This document shows, piece after piece, positions 25,635-34,994 of a DNA stretch of 64,000 nt (position 1 is its first letter; each line of letters opens with the position of its first letter). Below the pieces are notes generated by a model that was not told the DNA's origin, did no database searches, and saw nothing but the letters and a program-made list of their open reading frames with translations. The stretch spans positions 62,001 through 126,000 of the forward strand of contig NZ_PYAS01000007.1 of the NCBI RefSeq assembly GCF_003014695.1, given 5' to 3'. This stretch comes from Dyadobacter jiangsuensis. Lineage in GTDB: Bacteria; Bacteroidota; Bacteroidia; Cytophagales; Spirosomataceae. The position numbers were made by a program, and so were the translations under genes.

Positions 25635-26690
25635 CTAAACTGCGGCGTTTTTTTCGAGGACCGATCTTACCTGCTCCTGCACAAATTCGAATGGCAGCTG
25701 CGCACAAGGCAAGCCTGCCTGCCTTACGAGCAACGCATTCTCTTCGCGGCCATATTTACCCGAATACGGATTGTAATTCAGGAAGTTATTAAGCGCACCC
25801 ATCAGGATAATCCCGAAGGTACCCGTTGCATTACCCAAATGCGAAGGCCCGCTGTCGAGTCCGATGAAAAACGATGCGCGACGAATCACTTCCGCAGTTT
25901 CCAGAATGCTTAGCTGCCCGCACAGGTTGCGGTATGCCGGTGTTTTTACATTCAAGTTACTCTCCAAACCGATTTCCACCAACTGGTAGTCATACCGTTC
26001 CGCCAGCCAATGCACCAGCTGGTTCCAGCGATCGGCCGGCCAGTCTTTGGGCTCATAATTGGAGCGGCAATGCATTACGATGTACTTTTCCGGCAAGCCA
26101 AGGTTATCGACCTTCGCTTTGTGCGACGGTTGCAGGTATAACCGAGGCTGGTCATCGGCTGGAAATGCTGCTTTCGGCGGAATGAGGTCGCCCGTCTGCG
26201 CAAAAACTTCCAGCAAATTGCCGTAATCGAAGTAATTCAGCACGTTAATATCCCGCTTCAATGCCACCGGGTTGTCTGTAAACACCTGGCATTTGGGGCA
26301 ATAATTGTTATTCGTGAATTGCAGTTCGATGACTTTATCAAACACATTGCCTTCCAGCAGCACCCGTCGCTCCGTGACGCAGAATTCTTTAAAAACCTCG
26401 TCGATATTCGGGTTATGGCTCACGAGCTCCGCGAAACCGGGCTTGACAAACCAGACAATGTGCGCATCCGGATATTGCTCGCGCACGTAACGCGAGATCG
26501 GCTCGGCCGCTACAATATCCCCGAAATGCTCCGTACGGATGATACCGATCAGTTCGCCGCCCTTTTTCAGCCCCTTTTTCACGCCTCGGAAATGCGCCCG
26601 GGCCTGGCGGCCTTTTAAATGCGCCTTGGCAATGTGTGTATATTTATAATAGCGGTGCGTCCACAGCTGGATAAAGCGTTCTATGGTCAT
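25635..26690 (-). CDS. Family 9 glycosyltransferase (heptosyltransferase-like)
   Basis: 351 residues with the ADP-heptose:LPS heptosyltransferase layout: N-terminal IIRTEHFGDIVAAEPIS (the GD-nucleotide loop), and the C-terminal FFIGLDSGPSHLGNATGTFGIILMGA, the sugar-nucleotide binding signature of GT9. An N-terminal basic segment (about 1-45) precedes the domain. It probably adds a sugar to the LPS core or another envelope glycan. It stands alone, convergent with the PLPBP gene. Confidence 0.87.
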   Translation of the reverse strand: MTIERFIQLWTHRYYKYTHIAKAHLKGRQARAHFRGVKKGLKKGGELIGIIRTEHFGDIVAAEPISRYVREQYPDAHIVWFVKPGFAELVSHNPNIDEVFKEFCVTERRVLLEGNVFDKVIELQFTNNNYCPKCQVFTDNPVALKRDINVLNYFDYGNLLEVFAQTGDLIPPKAAFPADDQPRLYLQPSHKAKVDNLGLPEKYIVMHCRSNYEPKDWPADRWNQLVHWLAERYDYQLVEIGLESNLNVKTPAYRNLCGQLSILETAEVIRRASFFIGLDSGPSHLGNATGTFGIILMGALNNFLNYNPYSGKYGREENALLVRQAGLPCAQLPFEFVQEQVRSVLEKNAAV

Positions 26691-26769
26691 TGGTCAAGTC
26701 GTTTCCCTGCGATTGGCATTTCAAAATGCCTCTCCGAAGCGCGCAAGTTAATAAAATTGGCATAAAGAG

Positions 26770-26800
26770 TTGGTCGCGCCTCCGCCCGGGCCTAACTTTA
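26770..26800 (+). promoter_or_regulatory. Candidate promoter of the DUF423 gene
   Basis: TTG at 26770-26772, a 20-base spacer and TAACTTTA at 26793-26800 match the Bacteroidota promoter with one mismatch at the last base. It would start transcription near 26807, about 75 bases before the ATG. Confidence 0.45.
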
Positions 26801-26882
26801 CCGGACCGATTTGCCCGGATTCTACTGAACGGCGAATGGTCTTTCTTACAATTTTAACCAATACCTAATACCGGTTTAAGAT

Positions 26883-27260
26883 ATGAAATTCATGATACAG
26901 GCAGGCGGCATCCTCGGCGCGCTGGCCGTTTCCCTCGGCGCATTCGGCGCACATGCATTAAAAGGAATGCTGGAAGCTTCGGGCCGCACCGAAACGTTTG
27001 AAACAGCCGTGAAATACCAGTTTTACCACGCACTCGCGATGGTGCTCGTAGGCATACTCATGCAACGCGCGGGCGAAGACGCAGTGAAATTGCTCGGCTG
27101 GTCGGGTAATGCATTCGCCGTGGGTGTGATCATCTTCTCCGGCTCATTATACGCAATCTGCTTCACAGGCATTACCAAATTCGGCGCAACCGCACCGATC
27201 GGCGGGCTCGCACTGATCGCAGGCTGGGTGCTGCTGATTATGGCAGCGGGGAAACTGTAA
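26883..27260 (+). CDS. DUF423 family small membrane protein (YgdD-like)
   Basis: 125 residues with four hydrophobic segments. The opening AGGILGALAVSLGAFGAHALKG and the later FETAVKYQFYHALAMVLVG and SGSLYAICFTG match the DUF423 pattern (Gly/Ala-His-Ala-Leu, YQxYHALA). The family is widespread and of unknown function. It stands alone, followed by a 411-base gene-free stretch filled with repeats. Confidence 0.9.
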   Translation: MKFMIQAGGILGALAVSLGAFGAHALKGMLEASGRTETFETAVKYQFYHALAMVLVGILMQRAGEDAVKLLGWSGNAFAVGVIIFSGSLYAICFTGITKFGATAPIGGLALIAGWVLLIMAAGKL

Positions 27261-27272
27261 ATGTATTTGAGC

Positions 27273-27322
27273 GAAATAGTCAGATATTGTCAGTTATAGA
27301 CACGAATGGTCAGGAATTGGCA
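27273..27322. repeat. 10-bp tandem repeat array (family B), inverse orientation
   Basis: Five contiguous 10-base units of the form GATATTGTCA, i.e. the complement of TGACAATATC. It is the inverse of the array at 27559-27657, so the two flank the palindromic element between them. The gap 27261-27671 holds no gene. Confidence 0.7.
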
Positions 27323-27351
27323 AGCGTGGTGATACCAGTTGGTCACTTAAG

Positions 27352-27516
27352 ATCGCGTAGCGATGTAATGTAGGTAGCCATCTATCACAATGATATATTT
27401 CGAAAAATGCCGTCAGGCATGCGACAACAGAGCATTGTTGTTACATGCCTGACGGCATTTTTGACGCAACAGGCCCGCATGCGTCTGCTACCAATATTAC
27501 ATGCCTAACGGCATTT
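27352..27516. repeat. Family C palindromic element, copy 1
   Basis: It starts with ATCGCGTAGCGATGTAA, shared with the element at 32801-33016. Inside lies a perfect 18-base inverted repeat (27404-27421 and 27444-27461, arm AAAATGCCGTCAGGCATG). A third ATGCCTAACGGCATT-type half follows at about 27500-27515. The right outer arm found in copy 2 is missing or diverged. Confidence 0.75.
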
Positions 27517-27558
27517 CGTCCCAGGATCAGTTTTGATTAAACTATCCCCGGCCATATC

Positions 27559-27657
27559 TGACAATCATGGCAACTCCTGTCTATTCCTGACAACACCTGA
27601 CAACACCTGACTACTCATGACTATTCCTGACAACACTTGACAACACTTGACAACTCC
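27559..27657. repeat. 10-bp tandem repeat array (family B)
   Basis: About ten consecutive units of the type TGACAACACY (variants TGACTATTCC, TGTCTATTCC, TGACAACTCC), nearly all exactly 10 bases long, i.e. close to one helical turn. The same unit recurs four times at 53556-53595. It ends 15 bases before the rodA stop. Confidence 0.75.
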
Positions 27658-27671
27658 TGCCCCCCTACGAA

Positions 27672-28955
27672 TCAGCCGCGTGATAACGTGAACGGCCGCT
27701 GCGCGTCGATTTTCAGGAAGATGAAAAGCAGTACGGAAAACGACCACAACGACGATCCTCCATAACTGAAAAACGGTAATGGAATACCGATAACGGGCAT
27801 TAAACCGATGGTCATGCCGACGTTGACCAGGAAGTGGAAGAATATGATTCCCGCCACACAATAGCCGTATACCCTGGCGAAGCGGCTCCGCTGTCGCTCG
27901 GCAAGCACCACGAGCCTGGATATCAATGCTACAAATAGGAAGACGACTATCGTCGTTCCCAGGAAGCCGTGCTCCTCCCCCACTGTACAGAAAATAAAGT
28001 CCGTGCTCTGCTCGGGTACGAAGTCGAATTTGGTTTGCGTCCCCTGTAAAAAGCCTTTGCCCCAAACTCCGCCGGAACCGATCGCGATTTTAGACTGGAT
28101 GACGTTCCAACCGATACCGCGCGGGTCGGAATCGGGATCGAGCAGTACCATAATCCGGCCTCTCTGGTGTTTTTGAAGCACATTATTCATAAAGAAATCC
28201 ACCCCGAACACAATCCCGATCATCACAAAAGCGACGATAATCGTAGCCCAAAGCCCTCCCCTGCGACGCGTCATGACGGGCATTAGCCAGATCACCAGCC
28301 CGGCGATCACGATAATGGCCCCGGCAATATACCATTTCACAAAAAGCAAGGTAATAATCAGCAAAGCCGCCCCGATCATCCCGATCGCGGGGATGAAACC
28401 GGGCATTCCCTCGCGGTAAAGGACAATCGCAAATGAGGCAAAAACGAGCATAGAACCCGTTTCATTCGACAAGAGGATCAGAAATGCCGGCAATGCGATA
28501 ATCCCCATAATCGGGTAGTAATCCTTCAACTTCCGGTTGAGGCTAATTGCCGGGTCGCTCAGGTATTTGGAGATAGCCAGGCTCACCGCCAGCTTCGAAA
28601 ACTCGGCCGGCTGCAACGAAAAACTGCCCAATTTGATCCAGGAGCGCGATCCATTGATATTGGAGCCCGCAAATAGGACCACCACGAGCAGGAATATCAC
28701 AACGGCATAGATCACAAAAGAGAACGTCTCGTAAAACTTGTAATCGATTACGAGGATACAGATAATCAGCAATGCGGCTGTGCCGATCCACATCAACTGC
28801 TTTCCGGCATTGTTCGACAGATCGAACATATTCGTGTGCGCTTCGGGATTATAAACGGCGGCATAGATATTCAACCAGCCAATCGTCAGGCAAGCGATGT
28901 AGATCAACACCACCATCCAGTCCACGTTCTTGGTAATCGGCTTGCTTTCAGCCAT
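27672..28955 (-). CDS. rodA: Rod shape-determining protein RodA (SEDS peptidoglycan polymerase)
   Basis: 427 residues with about ten membrane helices. SEDS family motifs are visible: GSRSWIKLGSFSLQPAEFSKL, and near the end the GLMPVIGIPLPFFSYGGSSLW segment. RodA polymerises lipid II glycan strands during elongation together with PBP2, whose gene is 22 bases upstream. It lies in the mrdA-rodA order typical of bacteria; mreBCD is not in the window. Confidence 0.95.
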   Translation of the reverse strand: MAESKPITKNVDWMVVLIYIACLTIGWLNIYAAVYNPEAHTNMFDLSNNAGKQLMWIGTAALLIICILVIDYKFYETFSFVIYAVVIFLLVVVLFAGSNINGSRSWIKLGSFSLQPAEFSKLAVSLAISKYLSDPAISLNRKLKDYYPIMGIIALPAFLILLSNETGSMLVFASFAIVLYREGMPGFIPAIGMIGAALLIITLLFVKWYIAGAIIVIAGLVIWLMPVMTRRRGGLWATIIVAFVMIGIVFGVDFFMNNVLQKHQRGRIMVLLDPDSDPRGIGWNVIQSKIAIGSGGVWGKGFLQGTQTKFDFVPEQSTDFIFCTVGEEHGFLGTTIVVFLFVALISRLVVLAERQRSRFARVYGYCVAGIIFFHFLVNVGMTIGLMPVIGIPLPFFSYGGSSLWSFSVLLFIFLKIDAQRPFTLSRG

Positions 28956-28977
28956 TTTAATATCGGTTTGTAAGTTC

Positions 28978-30966
28978 TTAAAGTGCTTTTTGCTGGCTTT
29001 GCTTCGGCAGGGTTACGGGTCCCCTCATGGCAGCCGGGTTGGCAGGATGCGGTGCGCCCGGCAGGCGGTTGGCCGGATCGTTCGGATCGCCGGTTGGCTT
29101 TTTCACCTCTTCCTTCTTCTTCGTCTCCGTTTCACCCGGCTTTTTCGTCGTCGGCAACACGACTTTGCTCATCAGGTCGAGCTTCAACATCCGCTCTTCG
29201 AGTGCTTTGTTGGTCACTTTCCGTGACAGGTATTTTTCGATGATCAAGTTGGCAATCGGTGCAGCCGCCGAACCACCCGCACCCGCATTTTCGACAAACA
29301 CAGCTATGGCAATTTTAGGATCATCCACGGGTGCGAATGCGATAAAAATCGAGTGGTCGTCCCCGCGCTTGTTTTGCGAAGTACCGGTTTTACCTGCAAT
29401 GGTAATGCCTTCCACTTTGGAGCGCCTCGCCGTACCAGCCTCCACCGCCCCGATCATCCCTTCAATCACCGGCTCGAAATTGTGCGCGTCTACCCCGGTT
29501 TCATGCCTTTCCAGGAACTCGGGTTTCACGGTTTTCTTGTCGCCAATACCGTGGATCACGTGCGGCGTGTAGAAATAGCCGCGGTTGGCGATAATGGCGG
29601 CCACATTGGCCATTTTCAACGGCGTGATCAGCAACTCTCCCTCGCCGATACTGAGCGAGTAGATATTCGAGAACTTCCAGCGGTATTCACCGTAGAAGCG
29701 GTCGTAGTATTTTTTATTCGGCAAATTCCCCTTGTACTCACTCGGCAAGTCGATCCCGAGCCGCTGCCCGATCCCGAACTTCGCGATGTCGTCGTGCCAG
29801 GCATCCAGCCCTACGGCCGAAGCCTTGAAGGTATTTTTGATATTGTTTTTATAAATCAGCCTTCTGAATACATTGTAGAAATAGGGGTTGCAGGAATGCG
29901 TCACTCCGAGCGCCACTGTGCTCGTTGCCGGGTGATTGTGACACCCTACCGGGCAGTTTGCATGCGTAAAACCGCTGCCGGGGGTAATCACCCCTTCCTG
30001 CAAACCGATCAGCGCCTGAATCAGCTTAAATGTGGAACCCGGCCGGTAGCTCGCCATGACAGGCCTATTGAACAACGGCTTGTAAGGGTTACGCGCCAAT
30101 GCTGCGAAGTTTTTGGAGAAATAACGGCTGGCAAGAATATTCGGATCGTAAGTCGGGGCAGAAACCATGGAAATGATCTGGCCGGTTTTGGGTTCTATCG
30201 CCACTACGCTTCCTACCTTATTCACCATCAGACTATCCGCGTATTGCTGCACTTCCAGGTCGAGACCCGTATAAAGGTTTTCTCCCGCGACGGCCATCGT
30301 GTCGAGCTCTCCGTTCTTCCAGGGACCTTTGTACACACCTGCCACGTTTTGCATCACAAACTTCGTCCCCCTTTTCCCCCTCAATTCATTTTCGTAAATG
30401 CGTTCGACACCGCTCTGGCCGATGTAATCGCCCTGGCGGTAGTAGGGCTCTTCCTGTTTTTCGAGCTGGCCTTTGGTGATCTCGCTCACATACCCTAGCG
30501 TATTCGCGAGCGTAGGCGCCGTGTAGGTACGCAGGGAGCTTTTGGCAAACTCAAAACCCGAGTAATCGACCATAATGTCCTGGATCGACGCAAAATCCTC
30601 TTTCGAAAGCTGCCGCAGGAACAACGACGGCTTCACACGGCTGTAAGTGCTGGCCGCATTCATGAGGCTGTCGAAATCACGCCTTTCAATACCCAAAACC
30701 TGACAAAAACGTAGCGTATCGTCCATTTTCACCTTGTAGGGTGTTACCAGCAAGTCATAAACGGGGGTATTATATACGATGAGCTTTCCGTAGCGGTCAT
30801 AGATCTGGCCGCGAAATGGGATTTCTGTAACACGCTTAATGGAATTGCTCGACGATTCGATGGAATAACTTTCATCCAGCACTTGTAGATAGAAAAGTCG
30901 CAGCAAGTATATTATCCCAACTAAAGCGAAAAAACCAATGATAACAAATCGACGACTTTCGAGCAT
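28978..30966 (-). CDS. mrdA: Penicillin-binding protein 2 (MrdA, elongation transpeptidase)
   Basis: 662 residues. An N-terminal membrane helix (about 8-28) is followed by a dimerisation/pedestal domain and the transpeptidase. Catalytic motifs are YRPGSTFKL (SxxK), THSCNPYFYN (SxN) and IAGKTGTSQNKRG (KTG). The C-terminal tail (about 600-662) is Lys/Glu/Pro rich and probably disordered. It crosslinks peptidoglycan in partnership with RodA. The ATG at 30966 directly precedes the membrane helix. Confidence 0.96.
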   Translation of the reverse strand: MLESRRFVIIGFFALVGIIYLLRLFYLQVLDESYSIESSSNSIKRVTEIPFRGQIYDRYGKLIVYNTPVYDLLVTPYKVKMDDTLRFCQVLGIERRDFDSLMNAASTYSRVKPSLFLRQLSKEDFASIQDIMVDYSGFEFAKSSLRTYTAPTLANTLGYVSEITKGQLEKQEEPYYRQGDYIGQSGVERIYENELRGKRGTKFVMQNVAGVYKGPWKNGELDTMAVAGENLYTGLDLEVQQYADSLMVNKVGSVVAIEPKTGQIISMVSAPTYDPNILASRYFSKNFAALARNPYKPLFNRPVMASYRPGSTFKLIQALIGLQEGVITPGSGFTHANCPVGCHNHPATSTVALGVTHSCNPYFYNVFRRLIYKNNIKNTFKASAVGLDAWHDDIAKFGIGQRLGIDLPSEYKGNLPNKKYYDRFYGEYRWKFSNIYSLSIGEGELLITPLKMANVAAIIANRGYFYTPHVIHGIGDKKTVKPEFLERHETGVDAHNFEPVIEGMIGAVEAGTARRSKVEGITIAGKTGTSQNKRGDDHSIFIAFAPVDDPKIAIAVFVENAGAGGSAAAPIANLIIEKYLSRKVTNKALEERMLKLDLMSKVVLPTTKKPGETETKKKEEVKKPTGDPNDPANRLPGAPHPANPAAMRGPVTLPKQSQQKAL

Positions 30967-31087
30967 TCTGCACTAAAAATTCCGGTTCTCAATTTTCACA
31001 CGAAGTTCGCAATAGCAAAAGATTATTCAAAGGAGGATTTCGGTTAATAAGTAATAAAATCTTCATTTTTAGGACATTTGGCGCAAC

Positions 31088-32677
31088 CTATTCACCCTTA
31101 GCGACAACCATCACGATATCCTCCTTGTCTATCAGCACCAGACCATCCGGAAGGCCTTTAGGTTTGCGGATAAATTTCTTCGGCGTCACGATCACCGGGC
31201 ACAACGAATCGTTCTTACGTTTCGAATAAAATGCCGCCAGTTCCGCCGCCCGCTCGATCACCGGCGCTGGAAATTTGCGTCCGGGCTGGTTCTTCACGAC
31301 CACATGCGAGCCCGTTACATCCTTCGCGTGGAGCCAGAGATCTTCCTTATGCGCCTGCTTCGTCAGCAAATCGCTGTTCTTCGCATTACGGCCGATCAGA
31401 ATGGTATAGCCCATAAAATCCAGGCGTTTGAAAAGATCATCGATGGTCGGGGCTGCGCTACCCTGTTCCAGCTTGTTCGTCTTGATATATGCGCGCAAAT
31501 CGCGGAGCAGTTCGATCCCGCCGATATGCTCCAAATGCTCCTGCAAACGCTTCCGGTCCGCCTCACGAGCCGCGAGGCTGTCGTTCAGCCGGTCTATTTC
31601 GATCTTTTCGTTCTTCGCCTTCCGGTAATAGCCCTCCGCATTCTTCTGTGCGGAAAGGTCTTTTTTCAATTTGATGGTAATGGGCTGATCGCGGTAAAAA
31701 TCATAGAGCTCTACTTTCTCGGCCCGCTCGGGAATGACGTGCAGATTGGCCATGATAATGTTGGCCAGTTCGTCGTTTTTCGTCGCATTTTCCAGGTCGA
31801 CGAGTTTCTGGAAAGTATTTTCAAGATAATTATCTGTCTGCTGAATGCGCTTTTTCAACAACCTCACAATATCGGCCTTCTCTTTGTCCAGACCGCTCAG
31901 CCGGATATAAGCCAGGTAAAAGGCATTCAACGCCTCGATCGGGTCGTGTAAGACCTGCACGACTTCACCCGTTTCAAAAAGGGTCAGCGCAGGGATATTT
32001 TCAATTTTCGTAATGTAAAAAACCGACGATTCGAATTCCCTCAAAACCTCTTGCACAATCGCCCAGCGTTCCGCGAGATCGTCCTTGCCTGCCAGCTTAC
32101 CGGAAAGATACTTATTGGCTACCTTTCCAAATGTCGGAAACAAGGGCTCAAAACGGCCATCATTCGCCACGAATGCCTCCCACGACTGGTCGATCTCCCG
32201 GTTCAGCGACGCCACCGTCAGGCCGCGGTCTGTTGAAAGCTTGTTATTAAAAAGCTGCGTCACCTCACCTTCTTCATTCAAGGCAATGAAATTGGACCGA
32301 TTCCCAAAAAGCTTGAAAATCAAATCCCTGCCGCTTTCAAAATGCACCTGAATTGCCCGCTCGTTGCTGCACACCTTTACAAACTCCACACGATCCTCCG
32401 CAAAATCATGGAACAGATTGACACTATTCCGCCGCGCACGGTCGAAGCGTTCGGGGAAGCTCAGACAGGAGAAACTGTTGGTTAATGTGGCTTTGATGAA
32501 GAAGGGTTTTATCAGTTGCTGTTGCTCCCTGTCCTGCGGTTCGTTCTCTGTCTGTTCAGCAAAAACGATAATAAGCTCGTCCTTCTGCTGGCTGAATGCT
32601 TCCACAAAGACTTTCCCGGCAATTTCGGAATGCAGACGCAGGGCTAACTGTTTTATGAAATGATAATTCTGGTGCAC
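31088..32677 (-). CDS. NFACT-family protein (Rqc2/RqcH-like ribosome rescue factor)
   Basis: 529 residues starting at GTG (MHQNYHFIKQLALRLH, the usual opening of Bacteroidota members). An N-terminal NFACT-N domain is followed by a long coiled coil (about 260-400) and the NFACT-R domain (DLWLHAKDVTGSHVVVKNQPGR, containing the conserved His-Ala-x-D). RqcH proteins bind obstructed 50S subunits and tag nascent chains with alanine; older names are fibronectin-binding protein or DUF814. Which activity remains in this lineage is not known from sequence. Confidence 0.9.
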   Translation of the reverse strand: MHQNYHFIKQLALRLHSEIAGKVFVEAFSQQKDELIIVFAEQTENEPQDREQQQLIKPFFIKATLTNSFSCLSFPERFDRARRNSVNLFHDFAEDRVEFVKVCSNERAIQVHFESGRDLIFKLFGNRSNFIALNEEGEVTQLFNNKLSTDRGLTVASLNREIDQSWEAFVANDGRFEPLFPTFGKVANKYLSGKLAGKDDLAERWAIVQEVLREFESSVFYITKIENIPALTLFETGEVVQVLHDPIEALNAFYLAYIRLSGLDKEKADIVRLLKKRIQQTDNYLENTFQKLVDLENATKNDELANIIMANLHVIPERAEKVELYDFYRDQPITIKLKKDLSAQKNAEGYYRKAKNEKIEIDRLNDSLAAREADRKRLQEHLEHIGGIELLRDLRAYIKTNKLEQGSAAPTIDDLFKRLDFMGYTILIGRNAKNSDLLTKQAHKEDLWLHAKDVTGSHVVVKNQPGRKFPAPVIERAAELAAFYSKRKNDSLCPVIVTPKKFIRKPKGLPDGLVLIDKEDIVMVVAKGE

Positions 32678-32800
32678 TATCTTATTCGGGATTGTATTCG
32701 GGCAAATGTAGGGAGGAAAGGAGGAAGGAGCAAAGGGCGGCCCGCGTAGGGAGGAGTGATATTCTGTGGAAAGTGGTAGAGCAAACGACGGCTAATGGCA

Positions 32801-33016
32801 ATCGCGTAGCGATGTAACATTGGTAGCAATGAATGATGGGATAATGTGTCAATCCCGTCAGGGATGCAACAACCGAAATAGTGCTATCCGACGATGCGGG
32901 AATGCCGACCGGCCAACATGCCATGATTTATTCGTTGATTTGTTGTTACATCCCTAACGGGATTTTCTGCCACGTGCTTCATTCTCTTTGCTACCGATGT
33001 TACATCGCTACGCGAT
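32801..33016. repeat. Family C MITE-like element with 27-bp terminal inverted repeats, copy 2
   Basis: 216 bases bounded by inverted repeats at 32801-32827 and 32990-33016 that match at 26 of 27 positions (outer sequence ATCGCGTAGCGATGTAA). Nested inside are a second pair (about 32851-32865 and 32948-32964, AATCCCGTCAGGGAT / ATCCCTAACGGGATT). It contains no credible gene. The gap 32678-33378 is otherwise repeat and palindrome sequence. Confidence 0.8.
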
Positions 33017-33127
33017 TTTGTTTTTTTGCAAATGATCGGCATTCAGTTTTTATAATCTGAAACATATGGCATCCGTAATGCCGCAAAGCGGCTCCCTGTT
33101 TATAGAAAACATATTGCCACCGCGTCG

Positions 33128-33258
33128 TTTGGCTCCGTCGGAGCGTCCTTGTGTCGAAGGAGGCTCCAATGGAGCCAAAATCTCCCATGACTTTAATTTG
33201 CTACAAACAGGATGGCCCTCTGGGCCGCACTTCGCCGGCCTCCGACCGGCCGGAGGCC
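33128..33258. repeat. Cluster of GC-rich palindromes (family D)
   Basis: TTTGGCTCC (33128-33136) pairs with GGAGCCAAA (33171-33179), and GGCTCCAATGGAGCC is itself palindromic. A further stem GGCCTCCG / CGGAGGCC lies at 33237-33258 with a 6-base loop. Open frames across this region are low-complexity readings of the palindromes. Confidence 0.6.
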
Positions 33259-33323
33259 TGCGAATAAGCGTTCGAAGCACGAGCTCCGAACCATCCTCCC
33301 ATTCCTCCTTCCAACAAAACAAG

Positions 33324-33351
33324 AGAAGCCCCCCGACTCCGGAAGGCTTCT
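33324..33351 (-). terminator. Probable terminator of the efflux operon
   Basis: AGAAGCC (33324-33330) and GGCTTCT (33345-33351) form a stem 28 bases after the MFS stop; on the minus strand it is followed by CTTGTTTTG, a modest T-rich tract. Confidence 0.5.
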
Positions 33352-33378
33352 TCTGCAATACTACTACACTTAAAAACA

Positions 33379-34953
33379 CTAGTGCACGGACGAAGCGTCG
33401 ACTTTGGTTTTGCCGCTCCGCGTCCATAACACAAAGGGAACACAAATCAAAAACATCACGCCCAGGTACAGGAACACATCCATGTACGACATTACCTGTG
33501 CTTGTTTGGACACCGTGTAGTCCAATATTTTATATCCGCTGTTCAGCGCGACGTCGGGCGCCATACCCTTGGCCATAAAGCTATGCTGCAAGCCTTCGAC
33601 ACGCTGCTGTACAATGGGGTTGTTCACATCCAGCTTACTCACCAGGTCGTTGCGGTGCGACATGTTCTGACGTGCGATGAACGTCGTGATCACCGCCACC
33701 CCGAACGAGCCGCCAAGCTGCCGCATCATACCCGTGAATGCGGCGCCTTCCCCGATTTCACGACCTGTCAAAGTCGATAATGCCAGGGTGGTAATCGGGA
33801 CAAAAAGAAGTCCCAAACCTATACCGCGAACGATGAGCATGCTGAAAAACGCATCTTTACCAGTGTCGGGAGTCAGTATCAGGTAACCCCAATAGCTGTA
33901 CACGAAGAAGAATATCATCCCGATGGCCACGAGATACTGTTGTTTCACACCGCGTTGCAGCAACTGACCTACAACGGGCATCATCATCGCAGTCACAATA
34001 GCCGCAGGTACCATGAGCATACCCGATTGTGTGGCCGTCCAGCCGAGTGTAGCCTGGGTGTAAAGCGGGATAATGAACGTCGAACCATACAAGCCGAAGC
34101 CCAGAATGAACGACAGCACCGTTCCAACCCTGAGGTTACCGTTGGCTAGTACGCGCAGGTTCACGATCGGGTTTTTGTAAGTCCATTCCCTCCAAATGAA
34201 GAAGAAGAATGAAAAAACGCTGGTGACAGAAAGTATCGTAATGATTTCGTCATTGAACCAGTCTTCTTCCTGGCCTTTTTCCAGCACATACTGTAATGAA
34301 CCTACGGCGACGGCCAGAAAAATAATACCCCACCAGTCTATTTCATTTGCCGCTTTTTTGGCAGCGAATTTCGGGCTTCTCACAAATTCCATGGTCAGCA
34401 TCGCTGCGATGATACCCAGCGGGATGTTGATGTAGAAAATGTAAGGCCAGCTGTAATTATCTACGATGTATCCCCCCAGCGGCGGGCCGAGCGTAGGGCC
34501 TACAATCACACCCAAACCATAAATAGCCTGTGCGATCCCGCGTTTTTCGGGTGGGTAACTTTCGGTGATCAGCGTTTGCGCGGTTACGAGCAATGCACCG
34601 CCGCCGAAACCTTGTATCAATCTGAAAAATACCAGCTCCCAGATATTATCGGCATTACCACAAAGAAATGAGGCTACCGTAAATATGATAATCGAAGCGG
34701 CAAAGTAGTTGCGACGGCCAAACTGCTGCGAGAGCCAGCTGGTCATCGGCACGATGATGACGTTACCGATTGCGTAAGCGGTAATCACCCAGCTCACCTC
34801 CGACAATGTGCCGCCCAGGTTTCCGCGCATGTCGTTGAGGGCCACGTTTACGATCGTGGTATCCACGATTTCCAGCAGCGCACACAATACAGCCGTGATG
34901 GTAATGATTACCCTGCGGTAGCCGTATTCGACGAGTGATTCCTGTAATTCCAT
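33379..34953 (-). CDS. DHA2 family MFS drug exporter (EmrB/QacA type)
   Basis: 524 residues with 14 predicted membrane helices. Motifs of the DHA2 family are seen: VDTTIVNVALNDMRGNLG in helix 1, SWLSQQFGRRNYF between helices 2 and 3, and GPTLGPPLGGYIVDNYSWPYIFYINIPLGI (motif C region). It exports drugs or toxic compounds, driven by protons, through the EmrA adaptor and TolC channel encoded upstream in the same operon. It lies 41 bases after the adaptor gene. Confidence 0.92.
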   Translation of the reverse strand: MELQESLVEYGYRRVIITITAVLCALLEIVDTTIVNVALNDMRGNLGGTLSEVSWVITAYAIGNVIIVPMTSWLSQQFGRRNYFAASIIIFTVASFLCGNADNIWELVFFRLIQGFGGGALLVTAQTLITESYPPEKRGIAQAIYGLGVIVGPTLGPPLGGYIVDNYSWPYIFYINIPLGIIAAMLTMEFVRSPKFAAKKAANEIDWWGIIFLAVAVGSLQYVLEKGQEEDWFNDEIITILSVTSVFSFFFFIWREWTYKNPIVNLRVLANGNLRVGTVLSFILGFGLYGSTFIIPLYTQATLGWTATQSGMLMVPAAIVTAMMMPVVGQLLQRGVKQQYLVAIGMIFFFVYSYWGYLILTPDTGKDAFFSMLIVRGIGLGLLFVPITTLALSTLTGREIGEGAAFTGMMRQLGGSFGVAVITTFIARQNMSHRNDLVSKLDVNNPIVQQRVEGLQHSFMAKGMAPDVALNSGYKILDYTVSKQAQVMSYMDVFLYLGVMFLICVPFVLWTRSGKTKVDASSVH

Positions 34954-34994
34954 TCGTTATTGGTTTTTAGAATCAAAAATTCGGTTCGAACACC

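Noticed and set aside
27559..27657. The 10-base tandem array as a CRISPR
   Set aside because: Units are contiguous without spacers and much shorter than CRISPR repeats; no cas genes are present.
29353..30498. 381-codon plus-strand frame antisense to the PBP2 gene
   Set aside because: The minus-strand gene has all transpeptidase motifs; the antisense protein has no recognisable domain or start context.
33050..33578. Several open frames in the repeat-rich gap and the end of the MFS gene
   Set aside because: They read through GC-rich palindromes, overlap one another on both strands and show no domain.
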